NCBI GenBank assembly: GCA_947627135.1
Contig: CANQUV010000018.1
Span: forward strand, 1-42,423
DNA: 42,423 bases
Direction: 5' to 3'
From: an uncultured Clostridia bacterium
GTDB lineage: Bacteria > Bacillota > Clostridia > Oscillospirales > Acutalibacteraceae
Below the pieces are notes generated by a model. It searched no databases. It was given only the letters and a program-made list of their open reading frames with translations, and was not told the origin of the DNA. Position 1 is the stretch's first letter. Each line of letters opens with the position of its first letter. Shown one piece after another: positions 9,710 through 19,020 of this stretch. A program made the translations under genes and the position numbers.

Positions 9710-10699
9710 TTATTTCATAATTATTTCGTATTTTCCTAAATGTATATTATCATATATTGTAACATTATATCCCAAACTAATCAAATACTTTATGTTAGAT
9801 TTTTTTTGACCAATAAGCTTTGATTTTGAGTTTGGGTTAACAAATATAGTAATATCTTTATTTTTTATATCTTTTAATTTATCTTTAATTTCATTTTTAA
9901 AAATTTTGTTTTCACAAAGTTCTTTAAAAGCAGGATGATAATTGTTATAAAGTATATTGTTATTAAGACTTTCACTGTAATGAAGTCCTAATCTTATAAT
10001 ATTTATTCCAGCATTTTCAAACATTACAATTAACTTTGAGCATAAATTTACTGATTCATCAAGTGTATAAGAAAAATAGCAATTATTTTTATAAAGTTCT
10101 CCTAAATATGTATTATCAAGTATTACCGTAGGATAAATTCTTACTGTATCAGGGTGAATTTTTATAAATTCATCAGCAGTATTAATATCTTTTTGAAAAT
10201 TCGATTGAAAAAGACCTGTCATCATTTGAAGCCCTAAAGAAAAACCGTAATTTTTAATTAATTTTGAAGAGATATATACATCTTCTGCTGTATGACCTCT
10301 TCTGTTTGCTTTTAAAACATCGTTATCCATAGATTGAGCTCCAAGTTCAATGGAAGTTACATTATAAGATTTTAGAAGAGATAATATTTCTTCACTAATA
10401 CAGTCTGGTCTTGTAGATAATCTTATTCCCTTAAATAGACTTATATATTCTTTTGTAGCATTTAACAAAGAAAGCATATAATCTCTGTCAATTGCAGTGA
10501 AACTGCCTCCAAAGAAAGCAATTTCAGCATTTTGGGTGTTATCGCCTAAATCATTAACTGCTTTTTTTAAAATGTTTTTAACATCCTGTGAATCAGGCTG
10601 ATAAACCTGACCTGTAATTTCTTTTTGATTGCAAAATGAACATTGGTAGGGACAGCCCTTATGAGGAATAAAAATTGAAATATTAGAATGTTTATTAAT
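9710..10699 (-). CDS. radical SAM protein, Elp3-like (COG1243 type), probable ATT start
   Basis: The first ATG in frame (10475-10477) gives 255 residues without any cluster-binding cysteines. Reading the same frame upstream without a stop to a TGA at 10706-10708 restores the family N-terminus: ISIFIPHKGCPYQCSFC with CX3CX2C (C16, C20, C23), then the SAM-binding FFGGSF (62-67). No ATG, GTG or TTG exists in the added stretch. The best start is ATT at 10697-10699, overlapping the rnc stop (ATTAA), with GGAG 10 bases upstream, giving 329 residues. Downstream motifs STRPDCI, IELGAQSMD and RRGHTAEDV match radical SAM proteins annotated as Elp3-like; there is no acetyltransferase domain. The position between rnc and smc is common in Clostridia. 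The exact reaction is unknown. Confidence 0.85.
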   Translation of the reverse strand: MNKHSNISIFIPHKGCPYQCSFCNQKEITGQVYQPDSQDVKNILKKAVNDLGDNTQNAEIAFFGGSFTAIDRDYMLSLLNATKEYISLFKGIRLSTRPDCISEEILSLLKSYNVTSIELGAQSMDNDVLKANRRGHTAEDVYISSKLIKNYGFSLGLQMMTGLFQSNFQKDINTADEFIKIHPDTVRIYPTVILDNTYLGELYKNNCYFSYTLDESVNLCSKLIVMFENAGINIIRLGLHYSESLNNNILYNNYHPAFKELCENKIFKNEIKDKLKDIKNKDITIFVNPNSKSKLIGQKKSNIKYLISLGYNVTIYDNIHLGKYEIIMK

Positions 10700-11372
10700 A
10701 TCCCATCAGCTCCAATGCTTCTCTTGCGGCTTGCTGTTCAGCCTGTTTTTTGCTTTTTCCTCCGCCTTTACCTATAACATTACTGTTTAAATGGACCTCA
10801 ACAACAAAATGTTTATTATGGTCAGGACCGCTTTCTCCCACTAAAACATATTTTAAGGTTTCACCCGGATTTTTTTGAATTATCTCCTGTAATGTAGTTT
10901 TATAGTCCTTTGCAGGATGTTTTTTGTAATTTTTTATTTCAGGAATTATAAATCTTAAAATGAAATTTGCCGCAGGCTCTCTTCCTCCGTCTAAATAAAT
11001 AGCCGCAATTACTGCTTCGAAGGCGTCTGACAAAATAGAAGGTCGTTTTGCACCTTTGTTATTCTGCTCGCCCTTACTCAATACTAAATACGAGCCGAGA
11101 TTAATTGCCTTAGCAAATTTATACAAGCTTTCTTCACATACTAAAGAAGCTCTTAATTTTGTTAAGTCGCCTTCAGGTAATTCCGGACAATTTTTATAAA
11201 TATAATCAGATACGACGATTGATAAAACAGAATCACCTAAAAATTCAAGTCGTTCATTACACTTGATTTTCTTCCCTTTTTGTTCGTTGGCAAACGAGGA
11301 ATGTGTAAGGGCTTCTTTTAACAAGGTTATATCTTTGAATTGATAGTTTAAACTTTTTTCTAATTCTTCCAT
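10695..11372 (-). CDS. rnc: ribonuclease III
   Basis: Double-strand-specific endoribonuclease that processes rRNA precursors and regulatory duplexes. The signature NERLEFLGDSVLS (about residues 40-52) and the second acidic site DAFEAVIAAIYLDGG form the Mg-dependent catalytic centre. The C-terminal double-stranded RNA-binding domain ends GKSKKQAEQQAAREALELMG. Length 225 is normal. It is 12 bases after plsX; the acpP gene often found between them is absent. Its stop codon overlaps the proposed ATT start of the downstream radical SAM gene. Confidence 0.97.
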   Translation of the reverse strand: MEELEKSLNYQFKDITLLKEALTHSSFANEQKGKKIKCNERLEFLGDSVLSIVVSDYIYKNCPELPEGDLTKLRASLVCEESLYKFAKAINLGSYLVLSKGEQNNKGAKRPSILSDAFEAVIAAIYLDGGREPAANFILRFIIPEIKNYKKHPAKDYKTTLQEIIQKNPGETLKYVLVGESGPDHNKHFVVEVHLNSNVIGKGGGKSKKQAEQQAAREALELMGY

Positions 11373-11384
11373 TTTTTCTTTCCT

Positions 11385-12368
11385 TTAAAAAGCTTCTGAT
11401 ATTGATTTTATTACATTAGATTTAATATAATCATTAGTAAGTCGTATTGCATTTTTAATTGTGTTAGCTTTTGCGCTGCCATGGGCTTTAAATACAGGCT
11501 TTTGACAACCCATAATTGGAGCACCGCCGTACTCGTTATAATCATAATCTTTTTTCATTCTTTTTAAATCCGAAAATACAAGCCCTGCTGCAATTTTACT
11601 TTTCAGGTTTTTACTGAATAATGATTTTATTTCGCCCATAATTGATTTTGCAACACCTTCGTATGTTTTTAATATTATGTTACCCGTAAATCCGTCAGCA
11701 ATTACAACATCGCAAACTCCTTCAGGAATATCTCTTCCTTCTATGTTACCGATAAAATTCAATCTGCTTTCTTTTAAAAGCTTAAATGTATTTTGTTGAA
11801 GTTCGTTTCCTTTATGTTCTTCTGTTCCTACATTTGCAAGTCCAATTTTGGGTGATTTAATTTTCATAACTTTTTCCATGTATGCAGAACCCATTTTGGC
11901 ATATTGCAAAAGCATTTCAGGTCTGCATTCAATATTTGCTCCACCGTCGCATAACATGAAACATCCGCCGTTAAAATGAGGCATTATCGGAGCAAATCCG
12001 GGTCTTTTAACACCTTTTATTCTTTTCACAATTAAAGTAGCTCCAACACATATTGAACCACTGTTTCCGGCACTTACAAGACCGTCACCGTAACCCTCTG
12101 ATAAAAGTTTCATGCCAATTGCTAAAGAACTGTCTGATTTAGCTTTTAAAACAGAGTTGGGTTCGTCATCCATAGTAATTACTTGTGTTGCGTTCACTAT
12201 TTCAACTGAAGTCAAATCAAGGTTATTTTCTTCGGCAGTCTTTTTTATTTCATCCTGCATACCTGTTAAAATTATATCTACTCCATACTCTTCTTTAGCA
12301 AGTAACGCTCCTTTGATAATTTCAAGAGGTGCATTATCTCCTCCGAAAGCATCAACAATAATTTTCAT
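11385..12368 (-). CDS. plsX: phosphate acyltransferase PlsX
   Basis: Makes acyl-phosphate from acyl-ACP, the acyl donor for PlsY in phospholipid synthesis; a peripheral membrane enzyme. The start IVDAFGGDNAPLEIIKGA, the SAGNSGSICVGATL and GANIECRPEMLLQYAKMG blocks and ADGFTGNIILKTYEG are all diagnostic. Length 327 fits the family. It sits between trmFO and rnc rather than in a fab cluster; no rpmF, fabH or acpP is nearby. The binding site is GGATGAG. Confidence 0.96.
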   Translation of the reverse strand: MKIIVDAFGGDNAPLEIIKGALLAKEEYGVDIILTGMQDEIKKTAEENNLDLTSVEIVNATQVITMDDEPNSVLKAKSDSSLAIGMKLLSEGYGDGLVSAGNSGSICVGATLIVKRIKGVKRPGFAPIMPHFNGGCFMLCDGGANIECRPEMLLQYAKMGSAYMEKVMKIKSPKIGLANVGTEEHKGNELQQNTFKLLKESRLNFIGNIEGRDIPEGVCDVVIADGFTGNIILKTYEGVAKSIMGEIKSLFSKNLKSKIAAGLVFSDLKRMKKDYDYNEYGGAPIMGCQKPVFKAHGSAKANTIKNAIRLTNDYIKSNVIKSISEAF

Positions 12369-12382
12369 AAATTCTCATCCAT

Positions 12383-13702
12383 TCAACTGTTTAAATCGTT
12401 TTCTTTGATAAAGGCTTTTAAGATTCCCAAACCTCTTAAGGCATAGGCTTCTGCCTTTTGCTTTTTATCCCGAGGTTTGTTCTCAAGTTCGGGGAGTACA
12501 CCGAAATTTGCTCCCATAGGCTGGAATTTAATTACACTTTCATCACTTATATATCTGCTCAGCGCACCGATCATAGTACAGTCAGGCAAAATAACTTCGC
12601 TTTTATCCATTATTAATCTTGCACAATTTATTCCAGCTAGAAGTCCGGAAGAAGCAGATTCCATATATCCCTCAACACCTGTAATCTGACCTGCAAAAAA
12701 TAACGTTTTATTATTTTTCAAACTGTAATCAGAATTTAGCAGTCGGGGTGAATCAATAAATGTATTTCTGTGCATTACTCCGTAACGGCAATATTCAGCA
12801 TTTTTTAAGGCAGGTATTAAGCCGAATACCCGTTTTTGCTCAGAAAATTTTAAATTTGTCTGAAACCCAACAAGATTATACATATTACCTGCGCAGTTTT
12901 CTTTTCTTAACTGAACTACCGCCCAGGGCCTATGTCCCGTATTCGGATCAGTAAGTCCAACAGGTTTCATTGGTCCGAATCTTAAAGTATCTATACCTCT
13001 TTGAGCCATAACTTCAACAGGCATACATCCCTCATAAACTTTAGGATTATTAACATCGAAATCATGTAAAGGAACACGTTCGGCGTTAATTAACTCATTG
13101 TAAAAAAACTCGTATTCTTCCCTGTTGAGATAACAGTTTATGTAATCATCACCGTCACCTTTTCCGTAACGGGATGCGCAAAACGCATAGTTCATATCGA
13201 CTGTGTCATATTTAACAATAGGTGCTGCAGCATCAAAGAAAGATAACGATGAACCAAATTTTTCTTTAATTTTTTCTGATAAAACTTCTGATGTAAGAGG
13301 GCCTGTTGCAATAATGGTAGGTACATCAAATTCCAGTGTATCAATTTCTTTATTTATTACATGTATATTATTATTGTTATTAATTTCTGTTGTCACTAAC
13401 CCGGAAAATATTTCTCTGTCAACTGCTAAAGCTCCCCCTGCAGGAACAGTTGAATTATCGGCACAGCGCATTAAAAGTGAATCAAGATGTCTCATTTCTT
13501 CTTTTAACATTCCTGCGGCACTTCCGATTCTTGCTGCTTTTAATGAATTTGAGCAGACAAGTTCTGCAAAAAGATCCGTTTTATGTGCCGGTGTTTTCTT
13601 ATACGGCTTCATTTCATATAAATCGACCTGTATCCCTCTTTTAGCTAACTGATATGCCGCTTCACAACCTGCAAGTCCTGCACCTATTACATTAGCCTTC
13701 AT
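12383..13702 (-). CDS. trmFO: methylenetetrahydrofolate-tRNA-(uracil-5-)-methyltransferase TrmFO
   Basis: Folate- and FAD-dependent enzyme that makes ribothymidine at position 54 of tRNAs in Firmicutes. The FAD-binding Rossmann motif VIGAGLAGCEAAYQLA is at residues 5-20, followed by YEMKPYKKTPAH, ELVCSNSLKA and a C-terminal GQITGVEGYMESASSGLLAG, all characteristic of the family. Length 439 is typical. Its ATG overlaps the topA stop by one base (TAATG). The dprA-topA-trmFO order is a conserved Firmicutes arrangement. Confidence 0.96.
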   Translation of the reverse strand: MKANVIGAGLAGCEAAYQLAKRGIQVDLYEMKPYKKTPAHKTDLFAELVCSNSLKAARIGSAAGMLKEEMRHLDSLLMRCADNSTVPAGGALAVDREIFSGLVTTEINNNNNIHVINKEIDTLEFDVPTIIATGPLTSEVLSEKIKEKFGSSLSFFDAAAPIVKYDTVDMNYAFCASRYGKGDGDDYINCYLNREEYEFFYNELINAERVPLHDFDVNNPKVYEGCMPVEVMAQRGIDTLRFGPMKPVGLTDPNTGHRPWAVVQLRKENCAGNMYNLVGFQTNLKFSEQKRVFGLIPALKNAEYCRYGVMHRNTFIDSPRLLNSDYSLKNNKTLFFAGQITGVEGYMESASSGLLAGINCARLIMDKSEVILPDCTMIGALSRYISDESVIKFQPMGANFGVLPELENKPRDKKQKAEAYALRGLGILKAFIKENDLNS

Positions 13703-15795
13703 TAATTATTCTCCGAATCTTTAATAGTTTTTGTGAAACCACAGCCTTCCTTTGCACAAAAAAGAACCGGCTTTTTTCCTTTTTTCTTAAACAATACCTC
13801 TCCGCATTGAGGACATTTTTCATTTACCGGTTCATTCCATGAAACAAAATCACACTTCGGATAATTGCTGCAACCGTAAAAAATTCTTTTTGATTTAGTG
13901 TGTTTAACGATAACCTCGCCGTCACATTTAGGGCATGGAACACCGACTTTTTCAACAAATTTCTTTACATTTTTACATTCAGGATATCCCGGGCACGCAA
14001 TAAATTTTCCAAATCTGCCAACTTTAACCACCATTTTTCTACCGCATTTTTCGCATACAATATCCGTCTGGTCTTCTTTAAGCTGAATTTTAACTCCTTC
14101 CATATCAGATTTTGCTTTTTTTAGTGTTTTATCAAAATCAATATAGAAATTATCTAGCAAATCGACCCAATTTTCTTTACCTTCTTCTACGGTATCAAGT
14201 TCTTCTTCCATTTGTGCAGTAAACTTAACATTTACAATCTTCGGAAAACGTTCTTTCATAAGATTTACACAGGCTTCGCCTAATTCGGTTGGAACAAGAC
14301 TTTTGGCTTCCCTTTTTACATATTCACGGGAGGTTATAGTAGAAATTGTTGCCGCATAGGTTGACGGTCTGCCAATTCCGTACTCTTCCAGTGCTTTAAT
14401 TAAAGAGGCTTCTGTATATCTGGCAGGAGGCTGTGTAAAATGCTGATTAGGCAAAATCTCTTTTACCTTTACGGTCATATTTTTCTCTAAAGGCGGTAAT
14501 TCAGTTGACTTTTCTTCCTTTTCATCTTTACTTTCAGTATAAAGACAGGTAAAGCCGTCAAAATCAACTCTGTAACCCGATGCCTTAAATATATATCCGT
14601 TTCCCTCAATATCTGCCTGAGTAGTTTTTTGGATACTGTCAGACATTTGTGATGCAACAAATCTGTTCCAAATAAGTTTGTAAAGTTTATATTGATCAGA
14701 AGTTAAACTATCTTTAATTTTTTCAGGCGGAAATTCAGTACTTGTAGGCCTGATTGCTTCATGACCATCCTGTGCGTTGGAACGGGATTTAAAAAATCTT
14801 GGCTTTGCCGGCAAATACTTATCACCAAAGGTGTGTTTTATATAATCGGTAACACTTTCAATTGCTGTATTTGAAATTCTTAATGAGTCTGTTCTCATAT
14901 AAGTAATCAAACCTGTTGCACCGTAGCCTGTTAAATCAATGCCTTCATACAATTCCTGCGCAACTCTCATTGTACGTTTTGACTGAAAACCAAGCTTTCT
15001 TGAAGCTTCCTGTTGTAATGTTGAAGTAATAAAAGGCGGAGCCGGAGATTTTTTACGCGTTCCGTTTTTAACTTTTGTAATTACAAATTCAGCGTCTTTT
15101 ACATCATTATAAATTTTATCTGCTTCTTCTTTTGAAGAAATTTTAATTTTACCGTCCTGATTGCCATATAAAGATGCTGTGAAAACTCTGCGGCTGCCTT
15201 TTGGAATAAATTTTGCGTCTATTGACCAATACTCTTCAGGTTTAAATTTTCTTATTTCTTCTTCTCTGTCAACAATAATTCTTACGGCAACAGACTGAAC
15301 TCTTCCTGCAGATAGACCTCTACGGATTTTTTGTGAAATAAACGGACTTAACTTGTAACCTACTAATCTGTCGAGAATTCTTCTGGCCTGTTGAGCATCG
15401 ACCAGGTCAATATCAATAGAGCGCGGAGAATTCATACCGTTTTCAACACCGCTTCTGGTAATTTCATTAAACTCTACTCTGTTTTTATCTTCTAAATTGA
15501 GTCCCAGCAAATATGCCAAATGCCATGATATAGCCTCTCCCTCTCTATCAGGGTCAGTTGCCAAATATACAGCATCACAGTCTTTTGCCATTTTCTTTAG
15601 GTTTTTAACCAAATCTTCCTTGCCTTTGATAACTTCATATCTTGGGGCAAAATTGTTTTTTATATCAACGCTTAATCTTGATTTTACCAAGTCTCTAACA
15701 TGACCCATAGAAGCAATAACTTCATAATCCGAACCAAGATATTTTTTTATTGTTTTCGCTTTTGCAGGTGACTCCACTATCACAAGATTTGACAT
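13702..15795 (-). CDS. topA: DNA topoisomerase I
   Basis: Type IA topoisomerase that relaxes negative supercoils. From the start used here, the TOPRIM domain opens LVIVESPAKAKTIKKYLG and carries DPDRE (81-85); the catalytic tyrosine is Y299 in ITYMRTDS. Three C-terminal four-cysteine zinc modules follow, for example CEKCGRKM...CPGYPEC. Several in-frame starts exist: ATG 15828 (inside dprA), ATG 15813 (ATGA overlap with the dprA stop), ATG 15804 and ATG 15795. AGGTG lies 10 bases before 15795 but only one base before 15804, so 15795 is preferred, giving 697 residues starting MSNLVIVESP. Confidence 0.95.
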   Translation of the reverse strand: MSNLVIVESPAKAKTIKKYLGSDYEVIASMGHVRDLVKSRLSVDIKNNFAPRYEVIKGKEDLVKNLKKMAKDCDAVYLATDPDREGEAISWHLAYLLGLNLEDKNRVEFNEITRSGVENGMNSPRSIDIDLVDAQQARRILDRLVGYKLSPFISQKIRRGLSAGRVQSVAVRIIVDREEEIRKFKPEEYWSIDAKFIPKGSRRVFTASLYGNQDGKIKISSKEEADKIYNDVKDAEFVITKVKNGTRKKSPAPPFITSTLQQEASRKLGFQSKRTMRVAQELYEGIDLTGYGATGLITYMRTDSLRISNTAIESVTDYIKHTFGDKYLPAKPRFFKSRSNAQDGHEAIRPTSTEFPPEKIKDSLTSDQYKLYKLIWNRFVASQMSDSIQKTTQADIEGNGYIFKASGYRVDFDGFTCLYTESKDEKEEKSTELPPLEKNMTVKVKEILPNQHFTQPPARYTEASLIKALEEYGIGRPSTYAATISTITSREYVKREAKSLVPTELGEACVNLMKERFPKIVNVKFTAQMEEELDTVEEGKENWVDLLDNFYIDFDKTLKKAKSDMEGVKIQLKEDQTDIVCEKCGRKMVVKVGRFGKFIACPGYPECKNVKKFVEKVGVPCPKCDGEVIVKHTKSKRIFYGCSNYPKCDFVSWNEPVNEKCPQCGEVLFKKKGKKPVLFCAKEGCGFTKTIKDSENN

Positions 15796-15809
15796 TTTTT
15801 TCATACACC

Positions 15810-17051
15810 TCATTTTAATTTGTAACATCTTCCCTGTGTACTTTCAATTAACCCGGACATTTCCAGTTTTGTAATCACAGGTAATAACTTGAAAACTTTA
15901 ATATTTAATTTTATAGAGATTTCATCTATATGTACCGGTTCGTTTCCAATAAAATCATATACCTTTTTTTCTAATTCTGACAAATTTATATCAGTTCTGT
16001 GTTCTTTAGTTTTATTTGTTTCCTCCTTTAAATGGCTTATAACAACCTTTTCTGATTTTTTATTAATATCTGCTGTTTTTGTGTTTTTAACCTTTTCGAA
16101 AGCCTTTCCCTTTATCGGAATAACATCTATTTCCTCTTTAGTTGCACTGTATTCATCAATACTATTAGTTACATACACATTATCAAATGCTCTGATAATA
16201 TCTTTATAATCAGTAATGGGTATTGCGCAGCCTTCTTTAATAAGTTTGTTAGAGCCTAAATCGAACTTCGAATCAGCAGCAGCCATCAACGCAAACAATT
16301 CTTTTCCCTGTTCCAAAGCAAAATTAGCTGTAATTAAGGAACCGCTTTTTTCTCCTGCCTCAATTATGACAACCCCATCTGACAATGCAGAAATAATTCT
16401 GTTTCGTTCAGGAAAATGAAATGATTTCGGAGGAGTATCAGGAGGATATTCTGAAATAACAGCACCTTTATAAGTAATATTTCTCCTCATTTGAGCATTA
16501 TCTCTCAAATAATCGGCATTTATTCCGCATCCCAGAACACAAACAGTAACTCCTTGGGCATTTAAAGCACCTCTGTGAGATGCACAATCAACTCCTAAAG
16601 CACCTCCGCTTACTACGGTAACACCGGCTTTAGAAAGATTATATGCAATATTGTATGAATGTCTGATACCATATTCTCTAGGCCTTCTGGCACCTACTAT
16701 GGCAATTGAAAGGCGATTATCAATATCAGGCAGTTCACCGCTAACATACAAAACAGCAGGCGGTGAATAAATATTATATAAACATTCAGGATATTCTTCG
16801 TCTTCAAAAGTTAAAATTGAATACCCTAAAGCAATACTTTTGGATATTATATTACGAGCATCGGATAATTTTGATTTATTTAAAGAGTTAATTTCTTTAT
16901 AAGTAAAAATTCTGCAACTTTTCCATTCTTTTTCTCCGCCTTTGTAAAAGTCCTCAATGCTATTATACATTTCAAAAACTTTCTTATACTTAGGATTATT
17001 ATATCCTAACGAATTGACAAACCAAATCCAATAAACAGTATTATTATTCAT
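15810..17051 (-). CDS. dprA: DNA-processing protein DprA
   Basis: Loads RecA on single-stranded DNA during natural transformation; also called Smf. The Rossmann-like core is visible as SIAIVGARRPREYG, VSGGALGVDCASHRGAL, a FPERNRIISALSDGVVIIEAG block and SGSLITANFALEQGKELFAL. The C-terminal part (from about residue 345) after a Lys/Glu/Thr-rich linker is a winged-helix domain. At 413 residues it is a full-length clostridial DprA. Its ATG overlaps the upstream methyltransferase stop by four bases (ATGA). Other competence genes are not in the window. Confidence 0.95.
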   Translation of the reverse strand: MNNNTVYWIWFVNSLGYNNPKYKKVFEMYNSIEDFYKGGEKEWKSCRIFTYKEINSLNKSKLSDARNIISKSIALGYSILTFEDEEYPECLYNIYSPPAVLYVSGELPDIDNRLSIAIVGARRPREYGIRHSYNIAYNLSKAGVTVVSGGALGVDCASHRGALNAQGVTVCVLGCGINADYLRDNAQMRRNITYKGAVISEYPPDTPPKSFHFPERNRIISALSDGVVIIEAGEKSGSLITANFALEQGKELFALMAAADSKFDLGSNKLIKEGCAIPITDYKDIIRAFDNVYVTNSIDEYSATKEEIDVIPIKGKAFEKVKNTKTADINKKSEKVVISHLKEETNKTKEHRTDINLSELEKKVYDFIGNEPVHIDEISIKLNIKVFKLLPVITKLEMSGLIESTQGRCYKLK

Positions 17052-17827
17052 TTAATCATTTCCCACATTATAATACCGGCAGCAACAGACACATTAAGTG
17101 ATTCCGCTCTACCTTTCATAGGAATAGTTATTTTATTATCACAAAGATCTATTGTTTCTTTTTTTAAACCGTTTCCCTCGTTGCCGATAATACAAACAGA
17201 CGGATTTTCAAACCTGACTTTTGAAATTTTCTGTGCATTATCATTTACAACTGCAGCATAAGAAAAAAGATTTTTATTTTTCAGCAAAAAATCTGAAATT
17301 GTATTCACAATATAAAAGGGCATTCTAAAAATTGCACCCATTGTACTTCTTACTACTTTCGGAGAATAAACATCACAGCAGTCGGAAGTTAATATAATTG
17401 CGGATATTCCAAGAGCTTCTGCAGTTCTGAAAACAGTTCCTAAATTGCCGGGATCCTGAATATTTTCAAGAGCAAGATATTTTCCACCGTTACCTATTTT
17501 ATCAAAGAGAATGTTTTTGTCAAGGATTTTAATGCAGGCAAGTACCCCTTGAGGACTTTTTGTTTCAGATATATATGAAAACAAATTATCGGGAAATACA
17601 TATATGTTACTGAATTTACTACATATATTATCAAAAAAATTTTTATATTTGTCTGTTGCAGTCTGAGAAAAAACAAAGAAGTCAATACAACAGTTGTTCA
17701 AAACTGCATCTTCAACTAATCTTAAACCCTCTGCTATGAAAACTTTTTCTTCTTTTCTAAATTTTGAGCTTTTATTCAGTTTTAAAATTTTTTTTACAAT
17801 ATTATTTTCCTTACTGCTTATAATCAT
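17048..17827 (-). CDS. TrmH/SpoU family RNA 2'-O-methyltransferase
   Basis: SPOUT-fold methyltransferase. The N-terminal L30e-like substrate-binding domain (about residues 1-95, RKEEKVFIAEGLRLVEDA) precedes the knotted SAM-binding domain with the three SpoU motifs: NIQDPGNLGTVFRTAEALG, IGNEGNGL and IPMKGRAESLNVSVAAGI. Length 259 fits RlmB/TsnR-type enzymes acting on rRNA or tRNA; the target nucleoside cannot be read from the sequence. It follows rplT, a frequent Clostridia arrangement, but an intervening hairpin suggests partial transcriptional separation. Confidence 0.92.
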   Translation of the reverse strand: MIISSKENNIVKKILKLNKSSKFRKEEKVFIAEGLRLVEDAVLNNCCIDFFVFSQTATDKYKNFFDNICSKFSNIYVFPDNLFSYISETKSPQGVLACIKILDKNILFDKIGNGGKYLALENIQDPGNLGTVFRTAEALGISAIILTSDCCDVYSPKVVRSTMGAIFRMPFYIVNTISDFLLKNKNLFSYAAVVNDNAQKISKVRFENPSVCIIGNEGNGLKKETIDLCDNKITIPMKGRAESLNVSVAAGIIMWEMIK

Positions 17828-17859
17828 AATATAACCCCAAAGTAATGAAAAATAGCAAA

Positions 17860-17884
17860 GCGTTTGAGCCTAAAGCTCAAACGC
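17860..17884 (-). terminator. hairpin terminator after rplT
   Basis: A perfect 10-base-pair stem GCGTTTGAGC/GCTCAAACGC with a 5-base loop lies 12 bases after the rplT stop. On the minus strand it is followed by TTTGCTATTTTTC, an interrupted T-run. It could end or attenuate the infC-rpmI-rplT transcript before the methyltransferase-dprA-topA run. Confidence 0.7.
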
Positions 17885-17896
17885 AATCACTTTAAA

Positions 17897-18250
17897 TTAT
17901 TTTGTAGAATTTGCTTGTTCTACAAGGCTTGTGAAAGCCTTAGGGTCAGAAATAGCAATTTCTGAAAGCATTTTACGATTTAATGTAATACCGGCTTTTT
18001 TAAGACCGTTCATAAATGTAGAATAGTTAGTACCGTTCATTTTGCAGGCAGCAGAAATACGAGTAATCCATAAACGACGGAAATCTCTCTTTTTCTGTTT
18101 ACGACCGATATATGCATAGTTTCCTGATTTCATTACAGCCTGTTTAGCCATTTTAAAGTGCTTACTTTTAGCACCCCAATAACCTTTTGCAAGCTTCAAA
18201 GTCTTTTTTCTTCTTTTGCGTGTCATTAACGCACCCTTTACTCGTGCCAT
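17897..18250 (-). CDS. rplT: 50S ribosomal protein L20
   Basis: Primary 23S rRNA-binding protein of the large subunit and, in Firmicutes, the repressor of its own operon through the infC leader. The 117 residues show the standard L20 sequence: [20 protein letters not shown] at the N-terminus, then [20 protein letters not shown] and [13 protein letters not shown]. It is third in infC-rpmI-rplT. A strong GGAGG-type site precedes its ATG. Confidence 0.98.
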   Translation of the reverse strand: MARVKGALMTRKRRKKTLKLAKGYWGAKSKHFKMAKQAVMKSGNYAYIGRKQKKRDFRRLWITRISAACKMNGTNYSTFMNGLKKAGITLNRKMLSEIAISDPKAFTSLVEQANSTK

Positions 18251-18277
18251 AATTTATAACCTCCGAATTCTCTATAA

Positions 18278-18475
18278 TTATTTGTAAGGAATCAAACGCT
18301 TAACCTGAGCAACATTAGTTTTATCAGTAACAGTAGTTTGTCTCAAGCCTCTTTTACGTTTAGTAGTTTTCTTATTAAGAATGTGGCTTTTATTTGCATG
18401 AGCACGAATAATTTTACCGTTTTTTGAAATTTTAAAACGCTTTTTAGCTCCACTATGTGTTTTAATTTTTGGCAT
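18278..18475 (-). CDS. rpmI: 50S ribosomal protein L35
   Basis: Small, very basic large-subunit protein of 65 residues. The sequence [20 protein letters not shown] and the C-terminal QVKRLIPYK are typical of L35. It lies between infC and rplT in the universal infC-rpmI-rplT operon, with AAGGAGG upstream of its ATG. Confidence 0.98.
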   Translation of the reverse strand: MPKIKTHSGAKKRFKISKNGKIIRAHANKSHILNKKTTKRKRGLRQTTVTDKTNVAQVKRLIPYK

Positions 18476-18498
18476 ATAAATATCCTCCTTAACAAAAT

Positions 18499-19020
18499 TT
18501 ACTGTTTTAAAGATTTTGGCGCAAGAAACATTAACATATTGCGACCCTCTAACTTAGCAGGTTTTTCAATAACAGCAGTTTCGCTGCAAGATTCAGCAAA
18601 TCGCTTCATAGTATCATAGCCGATTTCAGGATGACCCATTTCACGGCCGCGGAAACGAATTGAAACCTTAACCTTATCGCCTTTAGAAATAAATTTTAAA
18701 GCATTGTTAAGCTTTGTATTAAAATCATGAGTATCAATATTCAGTGAAAGTCTTACTTCCTTAATATCAATTACATGCTGTTTTTTACGAGCTTCTTTTT
18801 CTCTTTTAGCTTGTTCAAAACGATATTTTCCGTAATCCATGATTTTGCAAACCGGCGGTTTGGATTGCGGAGCGATTTTTACCAGGTCCAGGTTTTTTTC
18901 TGCTGCTAAATTTAATGCCTCGTTTGCAGACATAATACCAAGCTGGGCACCGTCAGAGCCGATAACTCTAAGCTCTTTATCATGAATTTCTTCATTGATT
19001 TGTAGTTCTTTACTGCTAAT
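18499..19020 (-). CDS. infC: translation initiation factor IF-3, ATT (AUU) start
   Basis: Binds the 30S subunit, prevents premature 50S joining and checks start codon and initiator tRNA. The start is ATT at 19018-19020: GGAGGTG lies 8 bases upstream, and the protein then begins at the family's normal N-terminus ([11 protein letters not shown]) with 173 residues. An ATG exists further upstream in frame (19083), but it is inside the leader hairpin and adds an unrelated stretch. AUU is the known start codon of infC in other bacteria, where IF3 discriminates against it to limit its own synthesis. Both domains are present, joined by the basic helix [19 protein letters not shown]. Confidence 0.97.
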   Translation of the reverse strand: MSSKELQINEEIHDKELRVIGSDGAQLGIMSANEALNLAAEKNLDLVKIAPQSKPPVCKIMDYGKYRFEQAKREKEARKKQHVIDIKEVRLSLNIDTHDFNTKLNNALKFISKGDKVKVSIRFRGREMGHPEIGYDTMKRFAESCSETAVIEKPAKLEGRNMLMFLAPKSLKQ

